From contig CAIIXF020000010.1 of the NCBI GenBank assembly GCA_903813345.2, positions 14,755,181-14,819,180 of the forward strand: DNA of 64,000 nt, in the 5' to 3' direction. This DNA is from Owenia fusiformis (Eukaryota > Annelida > Polychaeta > Sabellida > Oweniidae). The first letter of the stretch is position 1. Each line of letters opens with the position of its first letter. A program made the translations under genes and the position numbers. This document shows positions 26,026-53,944 of the stretch, in pieces. The notes below the pieces were generated by a model, which was not told the DNA's origin, searched no databases, and worked only from the letters and a program-made list of their open reading frames with translations.

Positions 26026-29000
26026 ATGATACTTTTAAAGTTGAGATATCTTTCCTGTATTGTGTTTCTTATCGTAGAAACATTCACGCAAGGTGAGAGG
26101 TGGCGTTTTTATTTAAATGTTTACCGTAAGGTTAAGTTGAACAATGGTATTTTACAATATTTTTCAAGTTCAAAACTTGTTAGCATATGCTTTTGTGTAT
26201 AGCTTTTCTGCTTTTTGGTTCCTTGCGTAAGATAGATTCAACTAATGTACAAGGTTCAGGGGCTTAGACAGCAATGGTCAGGGGGGGGGGTGCGATTTTT
26301 TTAGAATATATGGTGGTCACTAATCATTTCAAAAGTTATAATTTGTTAAGTTTTTCAACAAAGTATAAAAGTGATGAAATGATACGGTAATGCTAATTGT
26401 ATTCTTTGTGCGACCAGTAAAAAGTTGAAAATACAGTCCGGGCACATCCCTATGAAAACGTGGTCACTTGTGCATCTAAATGAACGGTAATGGACCTTGG
26501 AATGAATCAAATGCCCCACGGCCTTGTGTTTGGATTATGATAATGGTTCTTGAATGGTGTGCATGCGTGTGCATGTGGGGGGGGGGGTATTGGATAGGAT
26601 ATCGTTTCTTGACAGGTTAGATCACAGTTTGGGATATTTGGGGTTTGCTTTCCTTCGGACTGGTTGCATTCTTAGATATTTCATATACTATATTTTATTT
26701 TTTATTTTTTGTTACCAACAAAAGTGGTGACATATTGTCATAGTCTTCAGTAGTGACCAGCGGTTGGCATCTATGACAAATGGCAGGTGGTGACATTTTG
26801 CATGCCAGTGCTTTGTGTAACACTTTCTATCCGTTTGGCACGTGTGCATACTTAGTACAATACTTGTTGCCAATTGATCCTCAGTCATTAGAACGCAAGT
26901 TGGATACGGAAAATTTGAGTTAACATTTCAGTTCGCTTTGTTTTAGAACTCTCTCAGGTCGGGCGACCCCTAGCTCCTGCAACTTCCGATCCACCCACTG
27001 ATGGAGGAAAACGCATATGGATGGACAATACCACACTACTTCCGGCAAGTCAAGTGCATGCCTTTAAGGTTTACATGCACCAAGACGTGCCGGAGGACCA
27101 GCCCCTAGGAGCAATCTTGCAACTGTGGGAGGTCGTCGATCCGGCAACTCAATCAAAAGGCCCTGTCGCCAAACTGGTTTACGCCAAAGATGTCGAGCTG
27201 CCCAGAACTGAAGGGGAACATACGGTATGTACAGCGTATTCAAAAAACCCAGTTTATGATTTATCAACACACATTGGTAGGCCGCTTGAACTATTCTCAC
27301 TTCAATTTAGTTCCCATGGTCAAGGCACGGGAAGATTCTTAGGGTCGGTTGTCATGGCCACTTAGATAAAGAGAAATCGATTATCTAAATAATGACCACT
27401 TTTTTATTTACTTTGCTGCCGTCCACTCCTAGCCTCTATATTGTCATAGCAGACCACATCATTATGCATAACATACACTCCCCTCCATAAGTTTGGCAAC
27501 CTTTTTTTCCCCATTGAACTACGTGTTAAAGCCTCTTTACGTTTGAATTTTTATTTACTTAACCGGCGATGAAATAACTTATAATATTGTTGGAAACGTA
27601 ATTTGACTTTATTTCCAATACCTCCAAATTTTCTCAATTTTTTTCCTCAATTACAATAGGTCGAAAATTGATGATAAATTTGATGAATTTTTGAAATTCG
27701 TCATTCCCATGTAATCCAATGGGAAATGGAGGGTTCGGGGCAAATCAGAAATCAGGATATCTTTTCAGTAAAAGATTCAGCAAAAAATATTTTTATATAG
27801 GAACACTAAGTGTTTAGTTTATTTGATGAATAATAAAGTTACAGCGCTTCAAAGTCATTTTTGAAAATAATTTTTCGCCTCCTGTGTTATTTCAATGGGA
27901 GAGGTTTTTTGAAAAACAATTTTGACTTTAAAGCCCTATAACTTTGTTGAACCTGAAGAAACATATCAATTTTTTGTTAAATAAAGTTAGCAAATTCAAT
28001 TGCTGCCTAACTCGTATTTTTGCAAGGCCTCGGATGGATGGATATTCTGTCATATGACTTGCGGCAAACCTACCATTTCCCATTGGTTAACATGGGAATG
28101 TCGATTTTCAAAACTTCATAAAATTTATCATCAATTTTCGACCTATTGTAATTGAGGAAAAAAATTGAGAAAATTTGGAGGTATTGGAATTAAAGTAAAA
28201 TTACGTTTTCATCAATAGTATAAGTATTTTCATCGCAGGTTTAGTAAATAAAAATTCAAAGGTAAAGAGGCTTTAACACGTAGTTCAATGGGGGAAAAAA
28301 GGTTGCCAAACTTATGGAGGGGAGTGTACATCGATTCTGTTTGCTCCATGTTAAATCCTATTTGACTTTCAGGTAACACTTGACGATAAACCAATTGTAA
28401 AGGCGGGAACAAGGATAGGATGGACTTTGAAGCAAGAGAGCTTCCCTTTCAGTTTTTTCCTTGATCCTAATAGATTTACGTATTATAAAAAACTGGAAGG
28501 GGACGCCGTTCCCTCAGTTGAAAGCGCCTATGAGTTTGATAAACTGCCCTTCAATGCTTGGATGTCAGTAGCTGTTCTGCTAAGTACAGGTTTGTTATGT
28601 CCTATGACCGGCGATTGGAGTTATAAATCTCTACAAAAGAGGGCACTGTATAGGTACTTCTTTGTTTCTGGCGTCATACCCATATATCACTAAGAAGTGA
28701 AAAAAGAATAATAAATTTGATTGAAGAGTAAAGCAAACTTAATTGTGTTTAAATGTTGCTGCAAAATGTCACTACCTGCCTTTTGTTACAGACGCCATTT
28801 GTTACAAACGTCGGACATCAACAAAAAAGTTGGAGACTATAACAAAAATGTGGCTATGTCAAAAGTGACATAAAAATATTAAAATTCAACTTTATAGTGG
28901 CTTAATTCAATATGAAAAATTCGTTTCACACTACTATTGTATACGGGTAGTAAAGATATCGAGCGCTGAAATTGAAAATATCCTGATTACTTTTGTAGAT

Positions 29001-29900
29001 ATTAATGAATGCCTGATCAAGAATGGAGGATGTATGCATCTCTGTAACAACACTGCAGAGGGACCCATCTGTTCCTGCCTTGGTGGCTATGACCTCAGTA
29101 TGGATACTAAAGAGTGTATAGGTAAGATGTCGGTAACTTCCTTGTGTACACCAGGTACTCTGAGCGCAGGGTTTAGTTCCAAATGAACGACGGAGCTCCA
29201 TATGAAGAAGCTATGTCAAACGAATGCAACGGGTAACCCTAGTTCACCGTGTCCATCAAGTACATGTACCTACAATAAAATCTGAGTACAGTTGTGCTTT
29301 TTGTTTGTGCTGATGGTAAACAACAATGGATTCTTTCAATGTGCCGTCCTACTGTATTAGGCTACCCATTTAGCAACATAAAATGTGTTTTTCAGATATT
29401 GACGAGTGTTTAACAGAGTGCCCCTATCCCAGAGGATTATGCTTCAATAACCCCGGCAGCTACAACTGCATGTGGTGGAGGCTTTCGGGTAAAAATCCTT
29501 TTCTCATCTTATTGTTAGAGTAAAAACGTTTACAAATTGATGCATTACTGCCATTGCTATCGATATACACATGCTGCTAATGATTAGTTTGGTTCCACTT
29601 ACAGCAAGTCAAACAGGCACCAATCCACATGATGTTCAGATACAACCTCTCGTGCAGGATAACTCTATGGTCATATGGATGGTAGCGTTAACTATTATAG
29701 TCGCCATCTTAGCGCTCTGTAAACTTACTCACATCAGGAACTTTCTCAGAAGACGCCAGTCAAAGCAATGTAACGATGATGACGACGACTGCGCGTCTGA
29801 CAAATATGATGCGGCGGACGCTAAGAAAGGTGAAATCATATCTGTTGTGCACGTTGACACCACTGGATTAGATAATACAGCGTTCGCAAGCGATATATGA
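26026..29900 (+). CDS. Gene A: EGF-containing type I membrane protein (collagen-less paralogue of gene B)
   Basis: Six coding exons: 26,026-26,092; 26,947-27,224; 28,373-28,589; 28,999-29,121; 29,396-29,488; 29,605-29,900 (stop TGA). They total 1,074 nt and 357 residues, and every junction is GT-AG. Order: signal peptide (1 to about 22, ILLKLRYLSCIVFLIV); an N-terminal domain (about 23-187) containing QLWEV and GTRIGWTL, homologous to gene B; a six-cysteine EGF-like module starting INEC (188-228); a second module starting DIDEC with only four cysteines (229-259); a short stalk; a membrane segment near 281-302 (MVIWMVALTIIVAILALC); and an arginine-rich stop-transfer followed by an acidic tail. 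Splice phases (1, 0, 1, 1, 1) match the same modules in gene B, except that gene B has one extra intron in the N-terminal domain. Likely cell-surface; ligand unknown. I recognise no named family. Confidence 0.85.
26093..26946 (+). other. Intron 1 of gene A (854 bp)
   Basis: It holds a G-run near 26,280 and 26,577 and a copy of the 'TGGTGACATTTTGCATG' repeat at about 26,750-26,822. No coding exon seen. Confidence 0.75.
27476..28326. mobile_element. Large foldback DNA element (851 bp) in gene A intron 2
   Basis: It begins CACTCCCCTCCATAAGTTTG and ends with its inverse CAAACTTATGGAGGGGAGTG, flanked by TA on each side (27,474-27,475 and 28,327-28,328). The outermost 64 bp or so of the arms are nearly perfect inverses, and similarity continues to roughly 250 bp per arm, including 'aattacaataggtcgaaaat' and its inverse. 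It occupies about three quarters of the intron and ends 46 bp before the exon 3 acceptor. TA flanks suggest a Tc1/mariner-type MITE. A transcript would fold into a long hairpin. Confidence 0.88.
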
Positions 29901-30501
29901 AATAATGGCGCGGATAGTATTAATTGAGCATTTCTTCAGTGTGGATTGCAACAGGATGACGATATGCATCAAAGAAAATCATATTCCAGTATCCTCCTTT
30001 TCACTTCACACAATTTAGGCCCAGGCTACCAGAGACCTCATTCGGTTACCCCATGGTCTCGAACAAGTTCCAAACTAAAATTGAAATCGTTCAGTCTGAA
30101 ATTTTATATTCTGTCTTATGCTATGTTTATTGTCAAAACCTCATCTTCAACACATGAATTGTTTTTATTCACAGTGACGTATTACGAACTTTATGATGAG
30201 AATTTTCCACATACAACCACCCTCCCACCCTCATATGAACTAAGTAGAAGCATAGTTACAGAATTAAACATCGAGAGTGACAAATATTCTTCATACTATT
30301 GGAGTATATTCTCCTCTAGAATTAAAAATCGGAATGAAAAGAAATGATATAACAAAGAAAAGTTGTTTTCGCGTATTTTTGGGTGGTAATTCACAGAGAA
30401 AATGTTAACATAATCAGGTCAACCATCCCAATTATAAACTGTTATGTTAATTAGACTTAGAACACTGAATCCGTTATTATGGACATTTAGATTGAAAATG
30501 G

Positions 30502-30507
30502 AATAAA
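30502..30507 (+). promoter_or_regulatory. Candidate polyadenylation signal of gene A
   Basis: A canonical AATAAA lies about 600 bp after the gene A stop codon, the first clear canonical hexamer I noticed downstream. Confidence 0.5.
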
Positions 30508-31397
30508 CTTTTTGATTACGAATTTTTCTTAGTTTTACCCCTTGGTGTTGAAAGGGTCTATTTTTCAACTTTGTAACAAGCAAACCTCCCAACCGAGATC
30601 AAATTCATAAAGCTGACACTCTCACCTTTCCAATGAATGGTTTGAGTAAACTCCGGACTTCACTGGATTTCCCTATGTTATAGAGTAATTGCTTGTCACG
30701 AAAGCACGACGTTTTATATTATATTACATATCTGAGATAGATAATTGCACGTGACGCATTTATGCTTAGATAATAATATTTGTATTTATTATGACCACTT
30801 CCCTACTATAATATGGGTAATATGTTAGTTGAAATAATAATCATCGTAAAATAAATGCACTAATAAATGGTATATTGTTTGTTCACTTGACCAAGAGGAG
30901 TGTTAAGCCCAAACACCATTGCTATGGGGAGTTCATTAGCTTTCAAGCAGGAATCGAACTATACTTGTACAATCTTTTACCTCTTATGGCAGAGGTAGCT
31001 TTGCCTGTTGATTTTCTGGTAAATCCGCGATGGAGCAGATACAAGAGCCTACTATTAAAGGAGTCGCATATAACATTTTAGACTATATTCAGCGGATATT
31101 CAGTCAAGCATATCGACATCATTAAAATACGTCGTATGATCCCGGCAGCTCCACCATATGTGCCGATATTCTATTGTTTCATTCTATTGACAAACCCCCA
31201 GGGACAAACCATCCCAGAGACAAATAAAAGTGTCTCTAGACAAACTAAGTGATTTCGAGTCGAATACTTTGATATTTTATTTCCTTAAATCTGGTTCCGA
31301 ATTGACCATGTTATGTTGGATGATTTTGAATCCCGAGTATCAGAGGCACCGTATACTAGTATATGATAGTGCCTTGGGCTTTTCATCTAGCACGCAT

Positions 31398-31673
31398 TAC
31401 CACGTGGTTATCCCGTACCAGGACTATAGTCCATAGTCCGGGAACAGGACAGGCCCGTAGCCAGGGGGGGTTCGCAGGGTTCGGGCGAACCCCCCCTGGC
31501 CTAAAATTCTTTCAAAATCATGCAGTTTTTCACCATTTTGAGCACTTTTCAAGTGATTTTGGCCATATTTGGGCCAAAATTGTCAAATGTGAACCCCCCC
31601 CCTGGAAATTTTTGAAAACTGAACCCCCCCTTGGCAAATCCTGGCTACGGGCCTGCAGGATAACCACGTGGTA
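31398..31673. mobile_element. Outer MITE with CACGTGG ends, split by a second element
   Basis: The left arm taccacgtggttatcc (31,398-31,413) is the exact inverse of the right arm ggataaccacgtggta (31,658-31,673). Between them sits a complete inner element (31,450-31,655) with its own target duplication, so the outer unit existed first and was about 65 bp long. Class undetermined. Confidence 0.6.
31450..31655. mobile_element. 'CAGGCCCGTAGCCAGG' MITE (206 bp) nested in another MITE
   Basis: The 16-bp terminal inverted repeats are perfect (caggcccgtagccagg and cctggctacgggcctg). A 5-bp direct repeat, cagga, flanks them (31,445-31,449 and 31,656-31,660). The interior includes 'ttctttcaaaatcatgcagt', also present in a degenerate copy at 55,633-55,812. 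Non-coding. Confidence 0.8.
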
Positions 31674-32735
31674 TCTCAAATTAAAATTTTCATGCTCCAG
31701 CACTTCAGTCAAAAGTCAGACGTTTCCACCACTACGTCGTTCTAACTGAGATTTCATAAGAGGGGGGGGGGTGCTTTTGCGTAAGGATTGACTTGATTAG
31801 TGAAACGATGGGGACATCTGATTCATTTCATTCCGTCTCTCTTTTGCTGTACACGATACCCTCTTCGTGAATCCAACACCCTCCAAACAATTTATTTACA
31901 CAGGAACGCATCAAACGAACTGTAATATGCACGTTCGCTATTTCAGCGGATATTCAGTCAAGCATATCGACATCATCCGAAATTTACACGCAGTCAATTT
32001 AGTAACCCGGATATTCCCGCAATCCTTGGACAAAATCTTAAAAGTTTCACCATTTTTAGATATATTCACCCTTCAAGTGAGTTTTGTGGTTTGACAGGTG
32101 AATGTAAGTTGACATCTACGTCTAGTGGATTTATCTGGATGAGTAGGTAAGGCAGTAATTCAACCGACCAGTGCAGGAATGATTTTTAGTCTAGGCTAAA
32201 AATGAATTGTTTTTTTCAATCAAAATGAATGGACAGTGTTCCTCCCGAAACGTATTCGCCTAATGACGCCTAAGACTCTTATTTCATGGATAGTATGTAC
32301 AAATAAAGCAAAAGTTTTGGGCAAAAAAATCTCTAAAATATCCAAGAAAAAGGGCCTCAAAATTTGGGCACTTTTCAGTTTTAGGGGCCCAAAATTTTTT
32401 TGGAGGAAGTTTTTTTCTCTGACCTGAAATTTGGACTCCCCCTTCTTGGTTCATGGATCCGACCCTTATATGCCTTATATCGTTGTGAGTTTACCTGTTA
32501 TAATCTTCATCCTTCTGCCATCTTAGTCTATGTCCAATCATGGGCTCTATCAGAGCTCATGGTCCAATAGACTGAATATCGCGAGAATTGTTATACACTC
32601 ACCATTCTTACTATTGAATTTTGGGTCAAAGTTGTCAAATTTGAAACCTTCTGGATTTGTTTAAAAAGTAAACCCCCTGGTTACGGAATAAAATCGACAA
32701 AGCATTGGATTATTGGAAAAGAAACTTTAGAAGTA

Positions 32736-34430
32736 CAGTAAAACCTATGTACAGTGAAGCCACAATAATGTGTTCACTGTAGGTATCACGGTGTATAACC
32801 CAAACGCTCCTACATGCACGACGGAGCGTTTCATTTATGCGGAAACGCTCCGGAGCGAAATAAAATGGCGGCTAATGAAGATTCCACTACATGTATGACC
32901 CTAAGTATTGTTTCTCTCGTTTCTCTTACATATCATATGTTATGGTGAAATATTATGTACCATTCGATGAACAATACCGTGGGCAAAGATCTTATTTATT
33001 CAACTTCTGGTGGTAAACTGTTATTTGCTTGATCAAAGCTCCGTAGTGTAGATCGACCGAATCTGAAGATGACGATTTGACCACAAATTACGAATTAAAC
33101 TAGTATTTCTATGAAAACGTTAATCTTTCTGTTAAAGTAGTAGATCACGAACTTGTATATTCTCATTTTCTAAAATCCCAGTCCAAATCCATTACTTGTT
33201 CTCGAGAAATCGCTTGTTTTCCTCGAAACGCTCCGTCGATTTAGAACACAATTTTAGAAACGCTCTTACCATTTTGTTTTGATATCATTTTCAGATTATT
33301 AGAGAAGAGTTCCGAATCGAATCTATCTCTCAAAAACGTGTTGTACTTGTCAGGCAAATTGAAACATCTGAACCTGGTGGTGCTAAACGTGCAGCTAGCT
33401 GATCTAAGCCTACATTATACGATGTCATGCCTACATGTGTGCTAAATCATAAAACTATAGAAAAAACGAAACTTAATATGTGAATTAATCTTTCTTCTTT
33501 TGATGCCAAGGGGTATAATAGATCTTTTCTTTCTCTTCCTGAAAAGGAAAGGCAAGCTATATATTTCCTAAACTGATCTACACTACGGGAGCGTTTCCAG
33601 TTCACTGTGTTAACCAGATCGGAGCGTTTCTTGAATATGAGAATGTCATCATTTTTAAGACTGGATTTTCGGTCATCAAATCACTATTACGATAATGTAT
33701 GGTGCGTTGAAGCATTGGAATTTGACTAAAATATACGTTGGTGCTCTAATCTTGGCTCAACTAATCACATGTATCGATAAAAAGGGGTTTTGACCGGTAG
33801 AATGACAAATACGTTTTTGAATTTTCATAACTATACTGCTTCGTACAGCTCTTCCTAATTGCTTCAAACGTCAACAGCCAGCCAAGTACAGCATGAATAT
33901 CACACCCATCAAATGGTATACTCGAAATATGTAACTCATACCTCTTATTCCTATTATTGGGGAAATCGTCAGACGGCTCATCATTCTCGCCAGCCAGTTT
34001 TCCTACTCCGGAGCGTTTCTTTGTTTAATTTCAGTAATGAAACGCTCCGTCGTGCATGTCGGAGCGTTTGGGTTATACACCGTGGGTATGTGTCACTACA
34101 GAGAGGGCAATTTATACAGAAGTCAGTAAAGTATATGTAAGAGGAGGGAAACCCCATGATTCAATTGATGACATAGGATTTCCTCCTTCGTGCACCTCCT
34201 TTCCTGGAAGCACTTAACCCTCCATCTTGGTTTTCAAATTGACCCAGTTTTAAACCAATCAACAATTGACTCGCTAAACCAATCAGCGACGATGTCATCT
34301 CAATACAGATTAACATAATAAGCGTATGTCATCTTTGAACCCTGGGGTTTCTCCCCCTCTGGTATATGTGGAGGATTGATGTCTTTTAGAGACAGGTGTC
34401 CAATAGGTGTTCTCTAAGACAGGTTTTACT
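32736..34430. mobile_element. Outer pogo-like repeat interrupted by a 1.3-kb element
   Basis: The left end CAGTAAAACCTATGTACAG follows a TA, and the right end reads 'tctctaagacaggttttact', both typical of the pogo-like MITE family found at 58,665 and 59,442. Between them lies the separate element 32,787-34,084. The outer repeat is therefore the older insertion. Confidence 0.5.
32787..34084. mobile_element. Inverted-repeat element with repeated GGAGCGTTT motif (1,298 bp)
   Basis: It begins CACGGTGTATAACCCAAACG and ends with its inverse CGTTTGGGTTATACACCGTG. The arms match for about 50 bp with one mismatch. A 5-bp direct repeat, ggtat, flanks them (32,782-32,786 and 34,085-34,089). The 9-mer GGAGCGTTT or its inverse occurs many times inside, concentrated toward both ends, as transposase-binding repeats would be. 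No transposase frame; class uncertain. Confidence 0.75.
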
Positions 34431-34649
34431 ATAATGTTTGTGTTGTGAATACGCAAACATGTGTGGCTTCATCAATCAAAAGTAATCATGAAGATAAAAG
34501 TATTAAAAACATAAGTTATAAAAATTATGCCTTAATTCTTGCCTCAATGCAAGGGTTTCAAAAGCCAGGTTATATATTGGTAGAACTTGGCATATTTCTC
34601 ATCACACTTCTTCTAAAATATAATGGTTATCCAGTATTTTTATTTAAAA

Positions 34650-34792
34650 ATTGGCCCCCACGTGATTAGTAACGTCACATACAAAATATAGCTTTGGTTT
34701 ATTGGTACCTTAGTAATGACAACCTCACGGCATGATCTAATGGACCAAAACGGGCCAAGTGGGGACCAGTGAGAGATCACGTGGGGGCCAAT
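34650..34792. mobile_element. Short inverted-repeat element with E-box ends, 200 bp upstream of gene B
   Basis: The perfect 17-bp arms attggcccccacgtgat (34,650-34,666) and its inverse (34,776-34,792) each contain CACGTG. The element is 143 bp and lies just before the gene B start. It may be a MITE; the paired E-box motifs are an incidental or regulatory feature. Confidence 0.6.
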
Positions 34793-34972
34793 AATGTCAC
34801 AACCAATTCGAATATTGCTTATTTAGCAGCTATAACGATCGTTAGAGTGAAATAATTTTCACACGACTGATGAGAAAAAATGTCCAAATATATTTATCAA
34901 AAATTTATATTGATTCCTTTAGATTAAAAATACCATTTCATATCTGCTTTAACTTTCATTGTTTTGTTGCAG

Positions 34973-34992
34973 ATGGTTTCTTGTTCTAGGCT

Positions 34993-34996
<4 letters not shown>
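34973..34996 (+). promoter_or_regulatory. Candidate 7-codon upstream ORF overlapping the gene B start
   Basis: After a possible 5' UTR acceptor (gttgcag, ending 34,972) an ATG opens seven codons ending in TGA at 34,994-34,996. That stop overlaps the first gene B ATG at 34,993-34,995 (ATGA). A second in-frame ATG follows immediately at 34,996. If transcribed, it could affect initiation. Confidence 0.35.
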
Positions 34997-51442
<16,446 letters not shown>

Positions 51443-53944
51443 TGTAATAATATGGACTGTTTGACATGCATTGGTGAATATTGAGAGTTATTGAAAATAA
51501 AAAGGTTCGGGAGCAAGTCATGCCTGTCATGGTCTTATGAAAGTAATATTAAAAATCTTAGAGATCAAATCTTTAAAAAAGATAAAGTGATAAATTGTCA
51601 AATAGATGGGTATTTTGAAACATTCAAACATTGCTCATTTTGTTAGTGGTTGATGTATTTACAATTTCAAATCATAAATTTTTTACCTCAATTTTGACAC
51701 ATACAAACATATTAGATTCAGTGGATAACTTAAAAGTGACCTAAATGTCAGGAGGGGATGCAGCATGGTATGAGATATGTGATATGAGGGGTAAGAAAGT
51801 AAAAAATGGACTAGAAAGAATTTCAATCCATTCTGCACCCCCTCCCCCTCTATGCATATCTACATTATCAGTCATGTATTTAAATTGTTTTTATATATGA
51901 TTGTTATTTTTGATACTATAGAATATACACCAGAATACCATATGGTGCTCTGTATTATAATCTGGGCTCATAAAGTATTATATTATTGATTGTTTTGTCA
52001 TATATAAAATGTTATATCTATGAAAGTTATTTGTATTATACCAAAGTTATATTTTTTATACCAAAGTTATTTTTTGTTGTTATTTTTGTATTTTTTACAT
52101 GATCTCAAATACAACCTCAGGTTTGATAAGCTACAAACACTGTACACTGCCAAATGTTTGTTCACTTGCATATACATTTTGTTAATGGATTATCTCATGA
52201 AAGGAATAAGAAGGGATATAGAGTATAGAAGAGATGAGAGTAAAATTCTACAGAATTGTCACATTTTTACAAAATCTTTTGCTATCATCATTCCATGTCA
52301 TGTCTATTTTTCTAAACATTCCAACAGTTTTGAGTTAATTCAGGAAAATCCTTCAATTGCCATGGTTATGTGGCAATAGTTTGGAAAAAGAAATGTCCTA
52401 TATCTCTTTACAATTCTAATGAATTTGGACATATCTGCAACTTAAATCTTCAATAAATTCTATATTTGATCAAATATCTCGATATCTCGATTCTTCTCGA
52501 TTCAAATATCTCGATTTCAAAAAGATATCTGACATTTTACACTATATCCCTTCTAATCCCTTCAAATGAATGAGTTGTTGCGGATAAATGGTTTAGTGAG
52601 TAAACATTTAGTCACTACAATTTTAGTATGATGATTGTGATGTATTAACTGTGCTTTGTTTCTGCTTACAAAAAGTTTGTCTCAGTAAGTCTCTTTAAAT
52701 TAATAATAAAATAAAATTGTATTGTTGATATAATGACTTGTAATTATTAGTTCTGTTTTATGTTTGTTATATGTTATATATACAACACTGCAATTACAAT
52801 AATCTGGAAATGCAAGACAGAAATATTTATGCAAGGTGTATCCGATTACAGCCAATCTGAACTCAGTATTTTATATAACTGCACTGTATTATATAACCAA
52901 GAACCTACTCACCCAAAGTAATTCTTTGAATGGTTTTCAATGTATTCTGGTATGCCAGGGCCCCTCTTGTCTGCCATTTGCGAGATACGGTGGAAGGATA
53001 AAGACAAAGAGGGCGTGGCTATATCGCGATGTTAACAATGTGACATCAAGATTCTACAGATTGAAATTGATGCTTTGCCAACTTGACCCTTGCAAAAAGT
53101 TTAATTGAAAATATGTTCTTTTAGCGATTTCCTATCTTTTGGGTCATTTCATGGAAAATATTTTGCAATGTGTGAAAAGAATTGAAGCCCAAGACTTGAT
53201 GCATAGAAGCTGATTTATTCCACTCAGGCATTTTTTCTTAAACTTCACACTCGATGCTGTCTGTGAGACTAACATGTTTTATGTTAGTCTCAGATGCTGT
53301 GTATCTCGTGCAAAGGTTGATATAACACCTTTTTGAGGAATGATACAGTCCACAAAGAGTCCAGGGCTTTAATCTGAACCCCTTCCAATCCAAATTCTTT
53401 TTCCTTCAGTTGACTCATGTTAAAAAACCTTGAAATCTGAACACCTCCTAATTCGAACAGTGCACACCCATATTTCAAGTCTAATCTCAACAATGTATGA
53501 TATCAAAACTTACGAAAAAATGTTAAATGGTCTCACTTGTAATCAGGCTTTCATTGAAATCTGAACACCTCCTAATCGATACTTTTGGACCAGTGTGAAA
53601 GAAATTATGGTCCCCTGGGGATTATGGTCCCCTTTCCTTAAGGCCCTGACTGTGTATAAATAATAAGGAAAATAATTGTAATTAGGTCACCATATAAATC
53701 AATAGAGAGTAGGACCATAAATTAATAGGACCTACTAACCTTTTACACCGGTCCCAATGCTTTCGTATTTGAAAAGTTTTACTGTACAGACTACTACAGT
53801 GTCAAACTTTTACTGTTTAGAGAACATTTCGCCAGGTGTAATTATTTTAGCTATAGCGAACAGCTGTACAACAAATGACTGTTCTCAGAGTAAAGTCCAA
53901 AAGTTGATTATTTTGGTGAAACAAATATTATAAATTGCACAGTC
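51443..53944. other. 3' flank of gene B and intergenic DNA before PTGR3
   Basis: AATAAA at 51,496-51,501 is the first candidate polyadenylation signal for gene B; others follow near 52,450 and 52,700. From about 53,270 to 53,790 there are degenerate pogo-like repeats with 'ctgaacacctcctaat'. No coding sequence recognised. Confidence 0.6.
51496..51501 (+). promoter_or_regulatory. Candidate polyadenylation signal of gene B
   Basis: A canonical AATAAA lies 54 bp after the gene B stop. Later hexamers could extend the 3' UTR. Confidence 0.5.

Larger units (their letters stand above)
29901..34992. other. Intergenic region between genes A and B, including gene A 3' UTR
   Basis: A polyadenylation signal AATAAA at 30,502-30,507 probably ends gene A. 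The remainder holds nested inverted-repeat elements (31,398-31,673; 32,736-34,430; 34,650-34,792) and a 35-bp direct repeat (31,088 and 31,942). The 133-codon frame after gene A (29,946-30,347) has no recognisable domain and I treat it as 3' UTR. At 34,972 an AG preceded by a pyrimidine tract may mark a 5' UTR splice acceptor of gene B. Confidence 0.6.

Noticed and set aside
29946-30347. A 133-codon gene after gene A
   Set aside because: It starts 46 bp after the gene A stop and has no recognisable domain; best read as 3' UTR.
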